From: Pengzhenrongella frigida
GTDB taxonomy: Bacteria > Actinomycetota > Actinomycetes > Actinomycetales > Cellulomonadaceae
DNA: 64,000 bases
Direction of reading: 5' to 3'
Assembly (NCBI RefSeq): GCF_004168625.1
Contig: NZ_SDWW01000022.1
Span: forward strand, 1-64,000
A program made the translations under genes and the position numbers. The notes beneath the pieces are model-generated. The model was not told the DNA's origin. It did not search any database and saw nothing but the letters and a program-made list of their open reading frames with translations. Position 1 is the first letter of the stretch, and each line of letters opens with the position of its first letter. Below, piece by piece: positions 32,771 through 46,156 of the stretch.

Positions 32771-32835
32771 TGTGTCGCCCTTCTGAAGCAGTCGGTTGGC
32801 GCCGCTGGACTAATCGGCAGGCGGCGCCGCTGGGG

Positions 32836-33306
32836 TCACCAGCGGTAGTGCGCGAAGGCCTTGTTGGACTCGGCCATCTTGTGCATGTCCTCGCGACGCT
32901 TGACCGCGGCACCCAGGCCGTTGCTCGCGTCGAGAATCTCGTTCATGAGGCGCTCGGTCATCGACTTCTCGCGACGTGCACGGGAGTAGTCGGTGAGCCA
33001 GCGCAGCGCGAGCGTCGTGGAGCGAACCGGACGAACCTCGACGGGGACCTGGTAGGTCGCACCGCCGACGCGCCGGGACTTGACCTCGAGCGCGGGACGC
33101 ACGTTCTCGAGCGCACGCTTGAGGACGACGACGGGGTCGCCGCTGACCTTGGCCTCGACGCCCTCGAGGGCGCCGTAGACGATGGCCTCAGCGACGGACT
33201 TCTTGCCGTCGCGGAGGACCTTGTTGATGAGCTGCGTGACGACCGGCGATCCGTAGACCGGGTCGATGACGAGCGGCCTCTTGGGGGCCGGACCCTTGCG
33301 AGGCAT
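32836..33306 (-). CDS. rpsG: 30S ribosomal protein S7
   Basis: Nucleates head assembly. 156 residues: [67 protein letters not shown]. The ATG overlaps the rpsL stop as TAATG. Confidence 0.98.
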   Translation of the reverse strand: MPRKGPAPKRPLVIDPVYGSPVVTQLINKVLRDGKKSVAEAIVYGALEGVEAKVSGDPVVVLKRALENVRPALEVKSRRVGGATYQVPVEVRPVRSTTLALRWLTDYSRARREKSMTERLMNEILDASNGLGAAVKRREDMHKMAESNKAFAHYRW

Positions 33307-33680
33307 TACTTGCTCCCCTTCTTGGCGCCGTAGCGGCTGCGGGCCTGCTTGCGGTTCTTCACGCCCTGCGTGTCGAGCGCGCCGCGGACGATCTTGTAAC
33401 GGACACCGGGAAGGTCCTTGACCCGACCGCCACGCACGAGCACGATCGAGTGCTCCTGGAGGTTGTGCCCCTCACCGGGGATGTATGCCGTGACCTCGAT
33501 CTGGCTGGACAGCTTCACGCGCGCAACCTTGCGAAGGGCCGAGTTCGGCTTCTTCGGGGTGGTCGTGTACACGCGGGTGCACACGCCGCGTCGCTGCGGG
33601 CTGCCCTTGAGCGCCGGGGTCTTCGACTTTGTGGACTTGGGCTGCCGGCCCTTACGGACCAGCTGCTGGATCGTAGGCAC
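33306..33680 (-). CDS. rpsL: 30S ribosomal protein S12
   Basis: Decoding-centre protein. The GTG start gives 124 residues: [55 protein letters not shown]. The lysines at the streptomycin sites (in [10 protein letters not shown] and in GGRVKDLPG) are wild type. Shine-Dalgarno CGGAGA. A leader of about 280 nt precedes it. Confidence 0.98.
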   Translation of the reverse strand: MPTIQQLVRKGRQPKSTKSKTPALKGSPQRRGVCTRVYTTTPKKPNSALRKVARVKLSSQIEVTAYIPGEGHNLQEHSIVLVRGGRVKDLPGVRYKIVRGALDTQGVKNRKQARSRYGAKKGSK

Positions 33681-33964
33681 TACGTCTCCGTGTCTGTTCG
33701 ATGTGTCTCTGGTCAACCGAAACCTTGTCCGGTCTGGTCGGATCGACCCATCAGGGCCGACCCGGAGGTCTTGAGTCCCGATCCGACCCCCGCATCCGGG
33801 CGTGTCGCCCCATCTTCATCAAGCGGGCACCGTCGGAAGAGAACGTCCGACGTTGTCCGCGCGAGTGGGATGGAGATCAACCCGGCACCCATCACTGACC
33901 ACCGAGGCGGTCACGGAATCACGGTGCATGCACGAGGGCCCGACGGCGCGGGCACGGACGGCAA
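33681..33964 (-). other. rpsL 5' leader
   Basis: About 280 bases between the inferred start of transcription (near 33958) and rpsL. No gene is seen. It is long enough to hold a regulatory structure, but I could not define one by eye. Confidence 0.4.
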
Positions 33965-33993
33965 CATTACCGGCACGGCCGGGCTCAGTCAAA
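33965..33993 (-). promoter_or_regulatory. rpsL operon promoter (TTGACT-17-TAATGT)
   Basis: TTGACT (33993-33988) and TAATGT (33970-33965) are exactly 17 bp apart, the closest match to the housekeeping consensus in the window. It drives rpsL-rpsG-fusA-tuf and lies just after the rpoC terminator. Confidence 0.8.
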
Positions 33994-34047
33994 GCACCCC
34001 TCGTGAGGCCGCCCGCCGGGCCCGGCGCACGCGCCGGTCCAGCACGA

Positions 34048-34080
34048 ACGGGGGCCCACCGCAGCGCGGTGGGCCCCCGT
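34048..34080 (-). terminator. rpoC terminator
   Basis: Perfect 15-bp stem (34048-34062 with 34066-34080) and a 3-nt loop, 27 nt past the rpoC stop. Confidence 0.8.
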
Positions 34081-34107
34081 CGGGGTGCTGCTGTCAGACG
34101 GTCGAGA

Positions 34108-37983
<3,876 letters not shown>

Positions 37984-38059
37984 TGCGTCCTACTTCCTTC
38001 GCTTGCCGGGTGTCCGCATTCGGCGGCCCAGCGGTGATGGAGTTTCTACGGGTGTAGGT

Positions 38060-38100
38060 CCCCGGCGCCGCTCCCCTTTTCAAGGGTGACGGCGCCGGGG
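38060..38100 (-). other. Hairpin in the rpoB-rpoC spacer
   Basis: Perfect 11-bp stem (38060-38070 with 38090-38100) enclosing a smaller ccctt/aaggg hairpin, beginning 6 nt after the rpoB stop. No T-tract follows on the minus strand, so full termination is doubtful. Confidence 0.6.
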
Positions 38101-38106
38101 CCGAGG

Positions 38107-41100
38107 TCAGATCTCTTCGACGCTGGAGGCGTTCGGCCGGCGCGACAGGTCGATGCCGAGCTCTTCCGCGGCGCGGTAGACCTCGTCGTCGTTCTCCTTC
38201 ATGTCGATCGAGACACCGTCCGAGGACAGCACCTCCACATTCAGGCAGAGCGACTGCATCTCCTTGAGGAGCACCTTGAACGACTCGGGGATGCCCGAGT
38301 CGGGGATGTTCTCCCCCTTGACGATCGCCTCGTACACCTTGACGCGACCGGGGACGTCGTCCGACTTGATCGTCAGGAGCTCCTGGAGCGTGTACGCGGC
38401 GCCGTACGCCTCGAGTGCCCAGACCTCCATCTCGCCGAACCGCTGACCACCGAACTGCGCCTTACCACCCAGCGGCTGCTGCGTGATCATCGAGTACGGG
38501 CCCGTGGAACGTGCGTGGATCTTGTCGTCGACAAGGTGGTGCAGCTTCAGGATGTACATGTAGCCGACCGCGACCGGCTCCGGGAACGGCTCGCCGGAGC
38601 GACCGTCGAAGAGCCGCGCCTTGCCCGTGCCGTCGACCATGCGGTCCCCGTCACGGTTCGGGAGGGTGACCGAGAGCAGACCCGTGAGGGCATCCTCCTG
38701 GACGCCGTCGAACACCGGCGTCGCGACCGGGACACCCGGGAGCGACTTCGCGGCGATCGCCGGCACGTTCTTCTTCCAGGTCGGCTCGCCCTCGGCGAGC
38801 GTGATGTCCCAGCCCTGCTTGGCGACCCACCCGAGGTGGGTCTCCAGGACCTGGCCGACGTTCATACGCCCCGGGACACCGAGCGGGTTGAGCACGATGT
38901 CGACGGCGGTGCCGTCGGGCAGGAACGGCATGTCCTCGACCGGAAGGATCTTGGAGATGACGCCCTTGTTGCCGTGTCGACCGGCGAGCTTGTCACCGAC
39001 GGTGATCTTGCGTCGCTGGGCGATGTAGACCCGGACCAGCTCGTTGACGCCGGCGGGCAGCTCGTCGCCGTCCTCACGGTTGAACGTGCGGACCTCGATG
39101 ACCGTGCCGGACTCGCCGTGGGGAACCTTGAGCGACGTGTCGCGGACCTCGCGGGCCTTCTCACCGAAGATCGCCCGCAGGAGGCGCTCCTCCGGGGTGA
39201 GCTCGGTCTCGCCCTTGGGCGTGACCTTGCCGACGAGGATGTCACCGGCGCCGACCTCGGCACCGATGCGGATGATCCCGCGCTCGTCGAGGTCGGCAAG
39301 GACCTCTTCGGAGACGTTCGGGATGTCCCGCGTGATCTCCTCCGGCCCGAGCTTCGTGTCGCGGGCGTCGACCTCGTGCTCCTCGATGTGGATCGAGGAC
39401 AGGACGTCGTCCTGCACGAGGCGCTCGCTGAGGATGATCGCGTCCTCGTAGTTGTGGCCTTCCCAGGACATGAAGGCCACGAGCAGGTTGCGGCCGAGCG
39501 CGAGCTCGCCCTCGTCCGTCGCGGGACCGTCGGCGAGGACGGAACCCTTCTCGACCCGGGCGCCGTCGTCGACCAGCACCCGCTGGTTGTAGGACGTGCC
39601 CTGGTTGGAGCGGCGGAACTTGGCGACCCGGTGGCTCGACGTCGTGCCGTCGTCGTTGGAGATGACGATGAGGTCGGCAGAGACCTCGGTGACGACGCCC
39701 GGCTTGGACGCCACGATCACGTCACCGGCGTCGATCGCCGCACGGCGCTCCATGCCGGTACCGACCACGGGGGCCTCGGACCGCACCAGCGGCACGGCCT
39801 GACGCTGCATGTTCGCGCCCATGAGGGCACGGTTGGCGTCGTCGTGCTCGAGGAACGGGATCAGGGCGGTCGCGACCGACACCATCTGGCGCGGCGAGAC
39901 GTCCATGTAGTCGACGTCCTCGCCGGGGACGACCTCGACCTCGCCGCCCTTGGTGCGAACCAGGACGGTGGCCTCGGCGAACGCGCCGGTCGGCTTCAGC
40001 GGGGCGTTCGCCTGCGCGATGACGTAGCGGTCCTCGTCGTCGGCGGTGAGGTAGTGGACGTCGTCCGTGACCTTGCCCTTGATGACCTTGCGGTACGGGG
40101 TCTCGATGAAGCCGAACGGGTTGATCCGTCCGTACGTCGCGAGCGAACCGATCAGGCCGATGTTCGGGCCTTCCGGGGTCTCGATCGGGCACATGCGGCC
40201 GTAGTGCGAGGGGTGAACGTCACGGACCTCCATGCCGGCGCGGTCGCGGGACAGACCACCCGGGCCGAGCGCGGAGAGACGACGCTTGTGCGTCAGCCCC
40301 GCGAGCGGGTTGTTCTGGTCCATGAACTGCGACAGCTGCGAGGTCCCGAAGAACTCCTTGATCGAGGCCACCACGGGGCGGATGTTGATCAGGGTCTGCG
40401 GCGTGATCGCCTCGACGTCCTGCGTGGTCATGCGCTCGCGGACGACGCGCTCCATGCGGGACAGGCCGGTGCGGACCTGGTTCTGGATCAGCTCGCCGAC
40501 CGCGCGGATGCGACGGTTGCCGAAGTGGTCGATGTCGTCGGTCTCGACGCGGATCTCGACGGCCTCGCCGGCACGCGTGCCCGGCAGGGTCGCGACGTCG
40601 GCGTGCAGGGCCGCGAGGTACTTGATGGTCGCCACGATGTCCGAGACGGCCAGGACCGACTCGCTCAGGGGGGCGTCGACGCCGAGCTTCTTGTTGACCT
40701 TGTAGCGCCCGACCTTGGCCATGTCGTAGCGCTTGGGGTTGAAGTAGAAGTTCTCCAGCAGCGCGCGGCCGGCCTCGATCGTCGGCGGCTCGCCCGGGCG
40801 GATCTTCCGGTACAGGTCGAGCAGGGCCTCGTCCTCGGTCGAGACGTGGTCCTTCTCGAGGGTGTCGATGACCGCCGGGAACTGCGCGAACTCCTCGCGG
40901 ATCTGCGACTCGCTCAGGCCGAGCGCCTTGAGCAGCACGGTGACCGACTGCTTGCGCTTGCGGTCCACGCGCACGCCGACGGCGTCGCGCTTGTCGATCT
41001 CGAACTCGAGCCAGGCACCGCGGCTCGGGATGATCTTGGCGGTGAAGATGTCCTTGTCGGACGTCTTGTCGGCCGTGCGCTCGAAGTACACGCCCGGCGA

Positions 41101-41613
41101 ACGCACCAGCTGGGAGACGACGACGCGCTCCGTGCCGTTGATGATGAACGTGCCACGCTCGGTCATGAGCGGGAAGTCGCCCATGAAGACCGTCTGGCTC
41201 TTGATCTCACCAGTGGTGTAGTTCACGAACTCGGCCGTGACGAACAGCGGCGCGGCGTAGGTGAAGTCCTTCTCCTTGCACTCCTCGGCCGTGTACTTCG
41301 ACGGCTCGAAGCGGTGCTCGCGGAACGACAGCGACATGGAGCCGCCGAAGTCCTCGATCGGGGAGATCTCCTCGAAGATCTCTTCGAGACCAGCGGTCTC
41401 GGGGACGTCCTGACGCCCGGTCTCGACAGCGGAGACGACGCGCGCCTGCCACTTGTCGTTGCCGAGCAACCAGTCGAAGTTTTCCGTCTGAAGTCCGAGC
41501 AAGTCCGGAACCTCGAGCGGCTCACGGATCTTGGCGAACGAGATGCGACGGGACGCGGTGCGGTTCGCGATAGCGTCGACGGACGGAGCAGAAGGGATGC
41601 GCGAGGCAGCCAA
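38107..41613 (-). CDS. rpoB: DNA-directed RNA polymerase subunit beta
   Basis: Catalytic subunit. 1168 residues from a TTG start ([20 protein letters not shown]) preceded by GGGAAGGA. TTG starts are also known for mycobacterial rpoB. The rifampicin-region sequence [20 protein letters not shown] followed by [12 protein letters not shown] has the susceptible residues at the positions corresponding to D516, H526 and S531 of E. coli. C-terminal [20 protein letters not shown] is typical. Frames upstream to 41703 lie in the leader. Confidence 0.99.
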   Translation of the reverse strand: MAASRIPSAPSVDAIANRTASRRISFAKIREPLEVPDLLGLQTENFDWLLGNDKWQARVVSAVETGRQDVPETAGLEEIFEEISPIEDFGGSMSLSFREHRFEPSKYTAEECKEKDFTYAAPLFVTAEFVNYTTGEIKSQTVFMGDFPLMTERGTFIINGTERVVVSQLVRSPGVYFERTADKTSDKDIFTAKIIPSRGAWLEFEIDKRDAVGVRVDRKRKQSVTVLLKALGLSESQIREEFAQFPAVIDTLEKDHVSTEDEALLDLYRKIRPGEPPTIEAGRALLENFYFNPKRYDMAKVGRYKVNKKLGVDAPLSESVLAVSDIVATIKYLAALHADVATLPGTRAGEAVEIRVETDDIDHFGNRRIRAVGELIQNQVRTGLSRMERVVRERMTTQDVEAITPQTLINIRPVVASIKEFFGTSQLSQFMDQNNPLAGLTHKRRLSALGPGGLSRDRAGMEVRDVHPSHYGRMCPIETPEGPNIGLIGSLATYGRINPFGFIETPYRKVIKGKVTDDVHYLTADDEDRYVIAQANAPLKPTGAFAEATVLVRTKGGEVEVVPGEDVDYMDVSPRQMVSVATALIPFLEHDDANRALMGANMQRQAVPLVRSEAPVVGTGMERRAAIDAGDVIVASKPGVVTEVSADLIVISNDDGTTSSHRVAKFRRSNQGTSYNQRVLVDDGARVEKGSVLADGPATDEGELALGRNLLVAFMSWEGHNYEDAIILSERLVQDDVLSSIHIEEHEVDARDTKLGPEEITRDIPNVSEEVLADLDERGIIRIGAEVGAGDILVGKVTPKGETELTPEERLLRAIFGEKAREVRDTSLKVPHGESGTVIEVRTFNREDGDELPAGVNELVRVYIAQRRKITVGDKLAGRHGNKGVISKILPVEDMPFLPDGTAVDIVLNPLGVPGRMNVGQVLETHLGWVAKQGWDITLAEGEPTWKKNVPAIAAKSLPGVPVATPVFDGVQEDALTGLLSVTLPNRDGDRMVDGTGKARLFDGRSGEPFPEPVAVGYMYILKLHHLVDDKIHARSTGPYSMITQQPLGGKAQFGGQRFGEMEVWALEAYGAAYTLQELLTIKSDDVPGRVKVYEAIVKGENIPDSGIPESFKVLLKEMQSLCLNVEVLSSDGVSIDMKENDDEVYRAAEELGIDLSRRPNASSVEEI

Positions 41614-41686
41614 GAGGGGTCCTTCCCTGCGGATCGAGTGCAAGCTGCGCAGGGCCCGGCGGGGCGCGACCCCCCGGCCTCGAGTC

Positions 41687-41714
41687 CGTCTAACATCGCG
41701 CACGACGACGTCAA
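41687..41714 (-). promoter_or_regulatory. Candidate rpoB proximal promoter (TTGACG-16-TAGACG)
   Basis: TTGACG (41714-41709) and TAGACG (41692-41687) lie 16 bp apart. The leader would be about 65 nt. The -10 lacks the final T. Confidence 0.4.
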
Positions 41715-41765
41715 TTCAGGTCTCGGGTTATTCGGGGACGCGGGCACAGGCCAACGCAAAGCGCT

Positions 41766-41794
41766 AGCCTAGCCGGTTCCACCAAGAGTGTCCA
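41766..41794 (-). promoter_or_regulatory. Candidate rpoB distal promoter (TGGACA-17-TAGGCT)
   Basis: TGGACA (41794-41789) and TAGGCT (41771-41766) are 17 bp apart. It lies downstream of the rplL hairpins, so it would uncouple rpoBC from rplJL. Confidence 0.6.
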
Positions 41795-41846
41795 CTCCGA
41801 CGGTTCGGGTGAATCTGTCAAGTGGAGTCAGGTGGAAGTGCGACGA

Positions 41847-41911
41847 ACGAGGCCCGCACCTGGGTGCCAGGTACGGGCCTCGTCGCCATCGGTCCCCAGC
41901 TGCGGGGACCG
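41847..41911 (-). terminator. Two tandem hairpins between rplL and rpoB
   Basis: The first transcribed is an 8-bp stem (41890-41897 with 41904-41911). The second is a 10-bp stem (41847-41856 with 41874-41883) extended inside by a 6-bp stem with a GTG loop. They start 38 nt after the rplL stop. They may form a full or partial terminator, comparable in position to the rplL-rpoB attenuator of E. coli. Confidence 0.65.
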
Positions 41912-41949
41912 GTTCACGCTGTCCGTGCTATCGCCCTAGGGGCGAGAGA

Positions 41950-42333
41950 TCACTTGACCGAGACGGTGGCGCCAGCGGCCTCGAGGGCAGCCTTGGCCTT
42001 CTCGGCGACGTCCTTCGCAACGCCCTCGAGCACAACCTTGGGGGCTGCGTCGACGAGGTCCTTGGCCTCCTTGAGACCGAGGCTCGTGAGCACGCGGACC
42101 TCCTTGATGACCTGGATCTTCTTCTCGCCGATGGCCTCGAGGAGAACGTCGAACTCGGTCTGCTCCTCGGCCTCTTCGGCCTCGGCAGCGGCGCCACCGG
42201 CAGCGGCAACCGCGACGGGGGCAGCGGCGACGACGTCGAAGGTCTCCTCGAAGGCCTTCACGAAGTCGGAGAGCTCGATGAGCGTGAGCTCCTTGAATGC
42301 GTCGATGAGCTCGACGGTGCTGAGCTTCGCCAT
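41950..42333 (-). CDS. rplL: 50S ribosomal protein L7/L12
   Basis: Stalk protein that recruits translational GTPases, present in several copies per ribosome. 127 residues: an N-terminal dimerisation part ([20 protein letters not shown]), an Ala-rich hinge, and a C-terminal domain with [20 protein letters not shown] and a final AGATVSVK. Confidence 0.98.
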   Translation of the reverse strand: MAKLSTVELIDAFKELTLIELSDFVKAFEETFDVVAAAPVAVAAAGGAAAEAEEAEEQTEFDVLLEAIGEKKIQVIKEVRVLTSLGLKEAKDLVDAAPKVVLEGVAKDVAEKAKAALEAAGATVSVK

Positions 42334-42420
42334 GGTGGCGTTCCTTCCGGGTTGTCTCCCGTCAGCGGGCGTGAAGCCTGCCGACGGGCGGGGTGATGGG
42401 TGCGTCTGGGCCAGAACGGC

Positions 42421-42957
42421 TCAGGCAGCGTCTTCTGTCGATGCCGCAGCCTGCTTCTCGCGCAGGGCGTCGATGGTGCGCACGGCCTGAGTCGCGGGCG
42501 CCGTGAAGAGGTAAGCCGCCTGGTAGAGCGACGCCTTGAAAGCGCCGGCCAGCTTGGCCAGCAGAACCTCGCGGGACTCGAGGTCCGCGAGCTTGGTGAT
42601 CTCCGCAGCGGTCAGGGCGCGTCCGTCGAGGACACCACCCTTGATGATCAGTGCGGGGTTCGCCTTGGCAAAGTCACGCAGTCCCTTGGCAGCCTGAACC
42701 GGGTCACCGGTCACGAAGGCAATGGCCGAGGGGCCGGCCAGCTTGTCGTCAAGTCCGACGACGCCGGCCTGCTTGGCCGCGATTGCGGTCAGCGTGTTCT
42801 TCACCACGGCATAGGTTGCGTTACCGCTGAGCGCGCGCCGCAGCTGCTTGAGCTGGGCGACGGTGAGCCCGCGGTACTCGGTCAGCACGGCCGCGTTCGA
42901 GCTGCGGAACTGATCCGTGAGCTCTGCGACTGCGGCTGCCTTGTCCGGCCTCGCCAT
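42421..42957 (-). CDS. rplJ: 50S ribosomal protein L10
   Basis: Stalk base that holds L7/L12 dimers and, in other bacteria, represses its own leader. 178 residues from the [54 protein letters not shown]. Shine-Dalgarno GGAAGGA. Upstream in-frame codons belong to the leader. Confidence 0.98.
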   Translation of the reverse strand: MARPDKAAAVAELTDQFRSSNAAVLTEYRGLTVAQLKQLRRALSGNATYAVVKNTLTAIAAKQAGVVGLDDKLAGPSAIAFVTGDPVQAAKGLRDFAKANPALIIKGGVLDGRALTAAEITKLADLESREVLLAKLAGAFKASLYQAAYLFTAPATQAVRTIDALREKQAAASTEDAA

Positions 42958-43000
42958 GGCAATCCTTCCGGTGGTTTTGCCACCGGGCGTCGCGTCCACC

Positions 43001-43038
43001 CCGAAAACAACGAAGAGCCCCGCGCAGGCGCGGGGCTC
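43001..43038 (-). promoter_or_regulatory. Attenuator-like terminator in the rplJ leader
   Basis: Perfect 10-bp stem (43015-43024 with 43029-43038, loop 4 nt) followed on the minus strand by TTCGTTGTTTT, a U-rich tail. It lies 44 nt before rplJ inside the transcribed leader. That position fits an L10-type leader where stalk proteins control termination. No antiterminator pairing could be worked out with confidence. Confidence 0.65.
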
Positions 43039-43158
43039 GGTGCCGCACTGATGCGACGCGAACTCTCACCTACGCTGGACCCCGCTGATGCGGGACTTCG
43101 GTGAGCCACCACTCAATTTCGAGTCATGGCCGACGACCGGCGGTCTTGGGCAGGTATG
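43039..43158 (-). other. Upstream part of the rplJ-rplL leader
   Basis: About 120 bases of leader between the inferred transcription start (near 43152) and the attenuator. This is where an L10-binding structure would be expected. It contains short complementary stretches (for example around 43080-43105), but no motif I can name. Confidence 0.35.
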
Positions 43159-43187
43159 AGAGTACGGCACCGCGCGGGTGAGGCCAA
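43159..43187 (-). promoter_or_regulatory. Candidate rplJ-rplL promoter (TTGGCC-17-TACTCT)
   Basis: TTGGCC (43187-43182) and TACTCT (43164-43159), 17 bp apart. The -10 is identical to that of rplM. Confidence 0.55.
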
Positions 43188-43263
43188 ATCCGCCCGACCG
43201 CAGCGCACGCCCTCGTCGTCCCCGGGCGGTGTCCCGGGTGCGGAGATGCCGCAGGGGGACGCA

Positions 43264-43297
43264 GCAGGGCCCGGCGACCGAGGTCGCCGGGCCCTGC
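43264..43297 (-). terminator. rplA terminator
   Basis: Perfect 16-bp stem (43264-43279 with 43282-43297), 23 nt after the rplA stop. It separates rplK-rplA from rplJ-rplL. Confidence 0.8.
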
Positions 43298-43320
43298 GTG
43301 TCACTCAGGTGGGGACGAGG

Positions 43321-44043
43321 TCAGGCGACCTCGGCCTCCTCCTCGGTGAGGTTCCGCGTCTTGTTCTGGTCGACCAAGATGCCGGGGCCGTTCGTGGTCG
43401 CCATCGTCGCCTTCGAGATGTAGCGACCCTTGGAGGCCGACGGCTTGAGCCGCAGGACCTCTTCGAGCGCCGCGCTGTAGTTCTCCACGAGCTGCACATC
43501 GGTGAAGGAGACCTTGCCGATGATGAAGTGCAGGTTGGAGTGCTTGTCCACGCGGAACTCGATCTTTCCGCCCTTGATCTCGTTGACGGCCTTCGCGACG
43601 TCCATCGTCACCGTGCCGGTCTTCGGGTTCGGCATGAGTCCGCGCGGACCCAGGACCTTCCCGAGACGCCCGACCTTGCCCATGAGGTCCGGGGTCGCGA
43701 CGGCGGAGTCGAAGTCCGTGAAACCGGCCGCGACGCGCTCGATGAGCTCGTCACCACCGACGATGTCCGCGCCGGCCGCACGCGCCTGCTCGGCACGCTC
43801 ACCCGTGGCGAAGACCAGGACCCGAGCGGTCTTGCCGGTGCCGTGCGGAAGGTTGACGGTGCCGCGGACCATCTGGTCGGCCTTGCGGGGGTCGATCCCG
43901 AGGCGGAACGCGACCTCGACGGTCGCGTCGAACTTCGCGACGGACGTCGCCTGGGCCAGGCGCACGGCCGCGAGGGGCGTGTACGCGTAGTCCTTCTCGA
44001 TCTTCTCGGCGGCGGCCTGGTAGGCCTTGCTGCGCTTGCTCAT
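43321..44043 (-). CDS. rplA: 50S ribosomal protein L1
   Basis: L1-stalk protein and translational repressor of rplK-rplA in many bacteria. 240 residues from the [54 protein letters not shown] (the L1 signature), [12 protein letters not shown]. Confidence 0.98.
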   Translation of the reverse strand: MSKRSKAYQAAAEKIEKDYAYTPLAAVRLAQATSVAKFDATVEVAFRLGIDPRKADQMVRGTVNLPHGTGKTARVLVFATGERAEQARAAGADIVGGDELIERVAAGFTDFDSAVATPDLMGKVGRLGKVLGPRGLMPNPKTGTVTMDVAKAVNEIKGGKIEFRVDKHSNLHFIIGKVSFTDVQLVENYSAALEEVLRLKPSASKGRYISKATMATTNGPGILVDQNKTRNLTEEEAEVA

Positions 44044-44180
44044 CGCTGCTCCTTGTTGCAGTTGTGGTCTGCGGGCCAGCGCGGCCCTGCCACACCCGGT
44101 GCTGACGTCCAGCACCGGTCGTGCTCGTTCATGCGTCGCCCGGGACTCTTCGCCCGAGCGGTCCGATCATGCTGCGTGGG

Positions 44181-44612
44181 TCAGCCTGCGACCGTGATGC
44201 CCATGGAGCGGGCGGTGCCGGCGATGATCTTCTCGGCGGCGGCGATGTCGTTGGCGTTGAGGTCCTCGAGCTTGGTCGTCGCGATCTCACGCACCTGCTC
44301 GGCCGTCAGCGTCGCAACCTTGACGGTGTGCGGCGTCGGCGAGCCCTTGGCGACTCCGGCGGCCTTCTTGATGAGCTCCGCGGCCGGCGGGGTCTTGGTG
44401 ATGAAGGTGAAGGAGCGGTCCTCGTAGACAGTGATCTCTACGGGGATGACGTTCCCGCGCTGCGACTCGGTCGCGGCGTTGTACGCCTTGCAGAATTCCA
44501 TGATGTTGACGCCGTGCTGGCCCAGGGCGGGGCCGATGGGCGGTGCCGGCGTGGCGGCCCCAGCCTTGATCTGGAGCTTGATCAGGCCGGAGACCTTCTT
44601 CTTCGGGGGCAT
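44181..44612 (-). CDS. rplK: 50S ribosomal protein L11
   Basis: GTPase-centre protein, thiostrepton target with 23S rRNA. 143 residues: [40 protein letters not shown], and [20 protein letters not shown] near the C-terminus. ATG start. Confidence 0.98.
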   Translation of the reverse strand: MPPKKKVSGLIKLQIKAGAATPAPPIGPALGQHGVNIMEFCKAYNAATESQRGNVIPVEITVYEDRSFTFITKTPPAAELIKKAAGVAKGSPTPHTVKVATLTAEQVREIATTKLEDLNANDIAAAEKIIAGTARSMGITVAG

Positions 44613-44690
44613 TTCGGGTCCTTGCTTCGGTGAACGGTGACGTGCACTGCCGACGACGTCGCGCGACGGCGTCGGGCCTGGTCGGTCAGG

Positions 44691-45464
44691 TCAGATCTTG
44701 GCGACCTGGCTGAACGACAGCTCGACCGGGGTCTCCCGGCCGAAGATCGAAACGAGCACCTTGAGCTTCTGGCTCTCGGCGTTGATCTCGGAGATCGAGG
44801 CGGGCAGCGTGTCGAACGGCCCGTCGGTCACGGTGACGGACTCGCCCACCGTGAAGTCGACCTTGATCTCGCTCGCGGCCTTGGCGGCAGCAGCAGCTGC
44901 CTGCGTCTTGGGCGCGAGAGTCGGGGCGAGCATCGAGAAGACCTCGTCCAGCGTGAGCGGGACCGGCTGGTGGGTGTGGCCCACGAAGCCGGTGACCCCG
45001 GGCGTGTGGCGCACGGCGCCCCACGACTCGTCGGTGAGGTCCATGCGGACCAGGACGTACCCGGGGATCCGGACGCGGCGCACGATCTTGCGCTGCGCGT
45101 TCTTGATCTCCGTGACCTCCTCCATGGGGACCTCCACCTGGTGGATGTAGTCCTCCATGTTCAGGCTCTGGGTGCGGTTCTCCAGGTTGGCCTTCACGCG
45201 GTTCTCGTACCCGGCGTAGGAGTGCACGACGAACCAGTCGCCGGGGAGGCGCCGCAGCTCGGACTTGAACTCCTCGATCGGGTCGAGCTCGACCTCGACC
45301 TCGTCCTCGGCGGGCGCGGACTCCTCGTCCTGCGCGGCCTCGACGTCCTCGGCGACGACCTCGTCGACGTCGGCCTCGACGGCCGTCTCAACCGCCTCGA
45401 CCGACGCGAGGCTGTCCTCGAGGTTCGCCTCCACGGCGGGCGACTCCTGCGACTCCTGCGACAC
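44691..45464 (-). CDS. nusG: Transcription termination/antitermination protein NusG
   Basis: Binds RNA polymerase and couples it to Rho or the ribosome. The core begins near residue 70 ([20 protein letters not shown]), with [20 protein letters not shown] and a C-terminal KOW domain ([20 protein letters not shown]). A strongly acidic 60-residue N-terminal extension precedes it, common in actinobacteria. Start GTG 45464 gives 257 residues; TTG 45485 is an alternative. 78 nt before secE's stop in the same unit. Confidence 0.96.
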   Translation of the reverse strand: MSQESQESPAVEANLEDSLASVEAVETAVEADVDEVVAEDVEAAQDEESAPAEDEVEVELDPIEEFKSELRRLPGDWFVVHSYAGYENRVKANLENRTQSLNMEDYIHQVEVPMEEVTEIKNAQRKIVRRVRIPGYVLVRMDLTDESWGAVRHTPGVTGFVGHTHQPVPLTLDEVFSMLAPTLAPKTQAAAAAAKAASEIKVDFTVGESVTVTDGPFDTLPASISEINAESQKLKVLVSIFGRETPVELSFSQVAKI

Positions 45465-45542
45465 GTCCGGACCTGCTTTCTTCAAAGAACTTCATTCATG
45501 AACACGACTGACGAACCGACCTGGCGCGAGCGGACCGACCGC

Positions 45543-45836
45543 TCAGCCGCCGAACACCCACAGCGTGATCCGCCCGATGATCAGGTCGATCCCCGTCACG
45601 AAAGCCATCACGACGAGCACGAAGACGAGGACGACCGTGGTGTAGGTCACGAGCTCCGAGCGAGTCGGGCGGACGACCTTCTTGAGCTCCGCGACGACCT
45701 GGCGGAGGAACAACGCGATCCGGGCGAACAGGCTCGCCTTGGGGGCGTCCTTCGATGAACCACTGCGGGCAGGCGCATGACGCTCAGCGGCCGCGCCATC
45801 GGCGCCAGACGCCGCAGCGGGTGCGGAATCGCTCAC
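45543..45836 (-). CDS. secE: Preprotein translocase subunit SecE
   Basis: Single-span translocon subunit. The GTG start gives 97 residues, preceded by GAGGGA. An Ala/Ser-rich N-terminus is followed by [20 protein letters not shown] (amphipathic helix and conserved Pro) and one membrane segment [19 protein letters not shown]. An ATG at 45872 would add 12 residues without a Shine-Dalgarno. Confidence 0.96.
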   Translation of the reverse strand: MSDSAPAAASGADGAAAERHAPARSGSSKDAPKASLFARIALFLRQVVAELKKVVRPTRSELVTYTTVVLVFVLVVMAFVTGIDLIIGRITLWVFGG

Positions 45837-45930
45837 AGTGGGTCCCTCGGTCTCGTGTTTCGTGGTCTTCATCGGTGCAAGGCCAGACCGACCGATCGAG
45901 TGATCGGTTGGCCTGGCGTCACCTCGTTCG

Positions 45931-46003
45931 CAGGGCAGGCGAGACTCGAACTCGCAACCGCCGGTTTTGGAGACCGGTGCGCTACCAATTGCGCCACTGC
46001 CCT
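45931..46003 (-). tRNA. tRNA-Trp (CCA)
   Basis: 73-nt cloverleaf on the minus strand: acceptor AGGGCAG/CTGCCCT, D-arm GCGC...GCGC, anticodon loop CTCCAAA with CCA, T-arm GCGAG-TTCGAGT-CTCGC. CCA is not encoded. It heads the secE-nusG unit as in other actinobacteria. Confidence 0.97.
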
Positions 46004-46103
46004 TCGGTGGCCCGATCCGTCATGACCCCTTGGCATCCGATTCGAGCGACGAACCTGCTCGCGGGCACCACTGATCATGGCGGACGTCAACCACCGGTGG
46101 ATC

Positions 46104-46133
46104 ACTGTACGCGAGGACCCGGCAGCGGTCGAA
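46104..46133 (-). promoter_or_regulatory. Candidate tRNA-Trp/secE/nusG promoter (TTCGAC-18-TACAGT)
   Basis: TTCGAC (46133-46128) and TACAGT (46109-46104), 18 bp apart, about 100 bp upstream of the tRNA and divergent from the aminotransferase. Confidence 0.5.
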
Positions 46134-46143
46134 CCAGCCATGC

Positions 46144-46149
46144 CAAGAT
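46144..46149 (+). promoter_or_regulatory. -10-like element of a probable leaderless aminotransferase transcript
   Basis: CAAGAT followed by 7 nt and the GTG at 46157. Confidence 0.35.
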
Positions 46150-46156
46150 GGAACCC

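Noticed and set aside
40250-40350. Rifampicin-resistance substitutions in rpoB, and streptomycin ones in rpsL
   Set aside because: All residues at the classical resistance positions that could be read are wild type.
38086-41772. A 1,228-codon open frame on the + strand
   Set aside because: Antisense to rpoB with the same low-complexity composition; no independent coding evidence.
41687-41949. A single rplL-rpoBC operon without internal signals
   Set aside because: Hairpins and two promoter-like elements in the spacer argue for at least partial separation.
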